DNA of 7,095 bases from Acidobacteriota bacterium. Lineage in GTDB: Bacteria > Acidobacteriota > Terriglobia > Terriglobales > Acidobacteriaceae. Numbering within the stretch: position 1 is the first letter of the stretch; each line of letters opens with the position of its first letter. The DNA is taken from assembly GCA_028873155.1 (NCBI GenBank), contig JAGWML010000159.1, positions 1 through 7,095 of the forward strand. The letters are read 5' to 3'. Both the position numbers and the translations under genes were made by a program. Below, in pieces: positions 5,804-7,095 of this stretch. A model generated the notes under the pieces. It made no database searches and was not told the DNA's origin. It saw nothing but the letters and a program-made list of their open reading frames with translations.

Positions 5804-6946
5804 TTACTCGGTGAGAGCGCCGTGGAAGGCCGCGCGGTAGATGAACTCCGCATCCTGATGCGAGATGGGCCGGGGATTGTTCCGCATGAGGCGGGTGACG
5901 GCGAGACCTTCCGCGGCGAGCGCAGGGATCTCGGATTCCGCTATGTGGAGCGCGGAGAGACGCATCTCGAGTCCAGTGGCGGCGATGAGCTGGCAGAGCC
6001 GGTCGCAACCTGCTGCGGCGGTGGCCTGGTCAGTGGGTCCGGAGATCGCGCCAAGAGCTTGGGCGACGGCGGCGTGGCGATGCGGCGCGGCGGCCGAGTT
6101 AAATCGGAAGACGTGCGGCAGAAGGATGGCGTTGGCGTGGCCGTGCGGGATGTGATGACGGCTGCCGAGAGGATAACTGAGTGCATGCACGGCGGCGGTG
6201 TTGACAGGGCCGAGACAGAAGCCGCCGGAGAGGCTGCCGAGCGCGACGTGCTCGCGGGCTTCGGCGTTGGCGGGCTCGCGAACGGCGGTGACGAGATGGG
6301 CAGCGATGTGGCGGATGCCGTCGAGTGCCCAGGTATCGGCGAGGGGATGGGCGTGCAGGTTGGTGTAGGCCTCGATGCAGTGGGTAAGGGCGTCGAGGCC
6401 GGTGGCGGCGGTGACGTGCGGCGGCACGGTGTGGGTGAGGGTGGAGTCAATGAATGCGGCGTCGGGGACGAGATGCGGGCTGATGACCGCTTTCTTTGCG
6501 CAGGCCGCTTCATCGAGCAGAACGGCGTTGGGCGAGACTTCGCTGCCGGTGCCTGCGGTAGTTGGAATGCAGATCAGCGGCAGGCTGCGCCCGTTGAGAT
6601 TGGCGATACCCCAGACGTCGTGGATGCTTTGGGCGCTGAGGCAGAGCGCGGCGATAAGCTTGGCGGCATCGAGCGGGCTGCCGCCGCCGAGGCCGATGAT
6701 GGCGTCGGGTTTGAAGGCGCGCGCAGTTGCAAGAAGCGCTTCAAAGTGAGCGACAGTCGGCTCGCTGCGCGTGGAGTCATCGATGAGCGCGGCGGGATGA
6801 AGCTGGGCTGCGTGGAGGCGATTGCTGGGCGAGGTGACGAGGAAAGGACGCAGAATGCCGCGCGCCTCCAGGTATGCGCGGGCGCTGTCGAGCGCACCCG
6901 GCCCGAAGACGAGCGTGGGAACCTGCTGAAGAGTGAGCGCGGTCAT
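5804..6946 (-). CDS. Iron-containing (group III) alcohol dehydrogenase
   Basis: A 380-residue cytoplasmic NAD(P)-dependent oxidoreductase of the usual family length. The N-terminal nucleotide-binding half carries IIGLGGGSPLDAAK (83-96) and IPTTAGTGSEVS (127-138). The C-terminal helical half carries the metal site: D185 and H189 in GLDALTHCIEAY, H254 in AVHALSYPLG and H268 in IPHGHANAILLPHV. The spacing equals that of FucO (Asp196, His200, His263, His277). The position equal to FucO His267 is Tyr258, a variant common in other branches such as those with a YPLG motif, so this is not a strict propanediol oxidoreductase orthologue. ATG 6946 is chosen because it overlaps the upstream stop (ATGA) and begins just before the first strand (TLVFGPGAL); an in-frame start further up at 7024 would add 26 non-family residues. 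Pairing with an HpcH/HpaI-type aldolase suggests it handles the aldehyde product of sugar-acid cleavage. Family sure, substrate not. Confidence 0.9.
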   Translation of the reverse strand: MTALTLQQVPTLVFGPGALDSARAYLEARGILRPFLVTSPSNRLHAAQLHPAALIDDSTRSEPTVAHFEALLATARAFKPDAIIGLGGGSPLDAAKLIAALCLSAQSIHDVWGIANLNGRSLPLICIPTTAGTGSEVSPNAVLLDEAACAKKAVISPHLVPDAAFIDSTLTHTVPPHVTAATGLDALTHCIEAYTNLHAHPLADTWALDGIRHIAAHLVTAVREPANAEAREHVALGSLSGGFCLGPVNTAAVHALSYPLGSRHHIPHGHANAILLPHVFRFNSAAAPHRHAAVAQALGAISGPTDQATAAAGCDRLCQLIAATGLEMRLSALHIAESEIPALAAEGLAVTRLMRNNPRPISHQDAEFIYRAAFHGALTE

Positions 6947-7095
6947 CCCTTGCGTGCAACCGGGGCGCGCTCGAGGATTTCGCGTGCGCGGCTGAGGGAG
7001 TCGCCTGCGGCCTGCTTGAGGCAACTGATGTCGTTGGTGCAGTAGAGCAGGTCGATGCCGAGATCGAGCCAGAAGGCGTAGTCGCCGGGAGCACA
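6943..7095 (-). CDS. C-terminal end of a probable HpcH/HpaI-family aldolase (partial)
   Basis: Only the last 50 codons are visible; the 5' part lies beyond the right edge. The frame reads through to TGA at 6943-6945, overlapping the next gene's ATG. The peptide segments YAFWLDLGIDLLYC, TNDISCLKQAAGDSL and SRAREILERAP fit the final strand and helices of HpcH/HpaI (2-keto-3-deoxy sugar-acid) aldolases, where an aromatic residue, a short gap, Gly and Asp (xxLGxDxxxxxxD) near the end precede a long terminal helix. Enzymes of this family cleave compounds such as 2-keto-3-deoxy-L-rhamnonate or 4-hydroxy-2-ketoheptanedioate to pyruvate plus an aldehyde, using a divalent metal whose ligands would lie upstream of the visible part. 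The neighbouring dehydrogenase is consistent with such a role. A citrate-lyase beta-like relative is an alternative. Confidence is limited by the short visible segment. Confidence 0.55.
   Translation of the reverse strand, partial: CAPGDYAFWLDLGIDLLYCTNDISCLKQAAGDSLSRAREILERAPVARKG

Noticed and set aside
6947..7024. Earlier start for the iron-containing dehydrogenase at 7024
   Set aside because: It would add 26 Arg/Pro-rich residues lying out of frame inside the aldolase gene. The ATG at 6946 gives the normal family N-terminus and an ATGA overlap.
4928..7045. A plus-strand open frame of 705 codons opposite the dehydrogenase and glycosidase genes
   Set aside because: Its product is Gly/Ala/Val/Arg/Glu-rich with no domain, and it is antisense to two well-recognised genes. 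Long antisense frames are expected in sequence with high third-position GC.

Overview
The window reads as a chromosomal segment of a GC-rich soil-type bacterium. The most likely group is Acidobacteriota (Terriglobia/Acidobacteriaceae-like). This is inferred from the carbohydrate-active gene set and from hairpin repeats ending in GGATGGGGCACCC, which I associate from memory with that group; no database search was possible. Most of the window is roughly 65% GC in the lines I counted, while the first 300 bases are about 50% (151 of 300).

Layout. Positions 1-339 carry, on the plus strand, the 3' part of a small STAS-like (DUF4325-type) gene of distinct composition. A 109-base convergent spacer (340-448) follows. 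Everything from 449 to the right edge is a tightly packed minus-strand operon. In transcription order it holds the end of an HpcH/HpaI-type aldolase (7095-6943), an iron-containing alcohol dehydrogenase (6946-5804), a secreted MGH1/GH63-like (alpha/alpha)6 glycosidase (5725-4067), a secreted fusion of an FGE-sulfatase-like domain, a sialidase-type propeller and a YwqK/MORN-2-like tail (4070-1770), and a secreted GH43-type five-bladed propeller glycosidase (1417-449). Aldolase/dehydrogenase and glycosidase/fusion junctions are both 4-base ATGA overlaps, which suggests translational coupling.

Between the fusion gene and the GH43-like gene lies a 352-base interval. It contains two near-identical ~99-base units and a third diverged unit. 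All three fold into hairpins that share the same outer stem but have different inner stems. A 119-codon open frame spans the interval exactly, with ATGA overlaps at both ends, but its peptide is not conserved between repeat copies.

How the genes may work together (inference): the three exported enzymes would trim a glycan outside the cytoplasmic membrane. The cytoplasmic aldolase and dehydrogenase would then cleave a 2-keto-3-deoxy sugar acid and reduce or oxidise the resulting aldehyde, as in non-phosphorylative deoxyhexose (rhamnose/fucose-type) pathways. The glycan and sugar cannot be fixed from this window. No transporter, regulator, RNA gene, insertion sequence or CRISPR array is visible.
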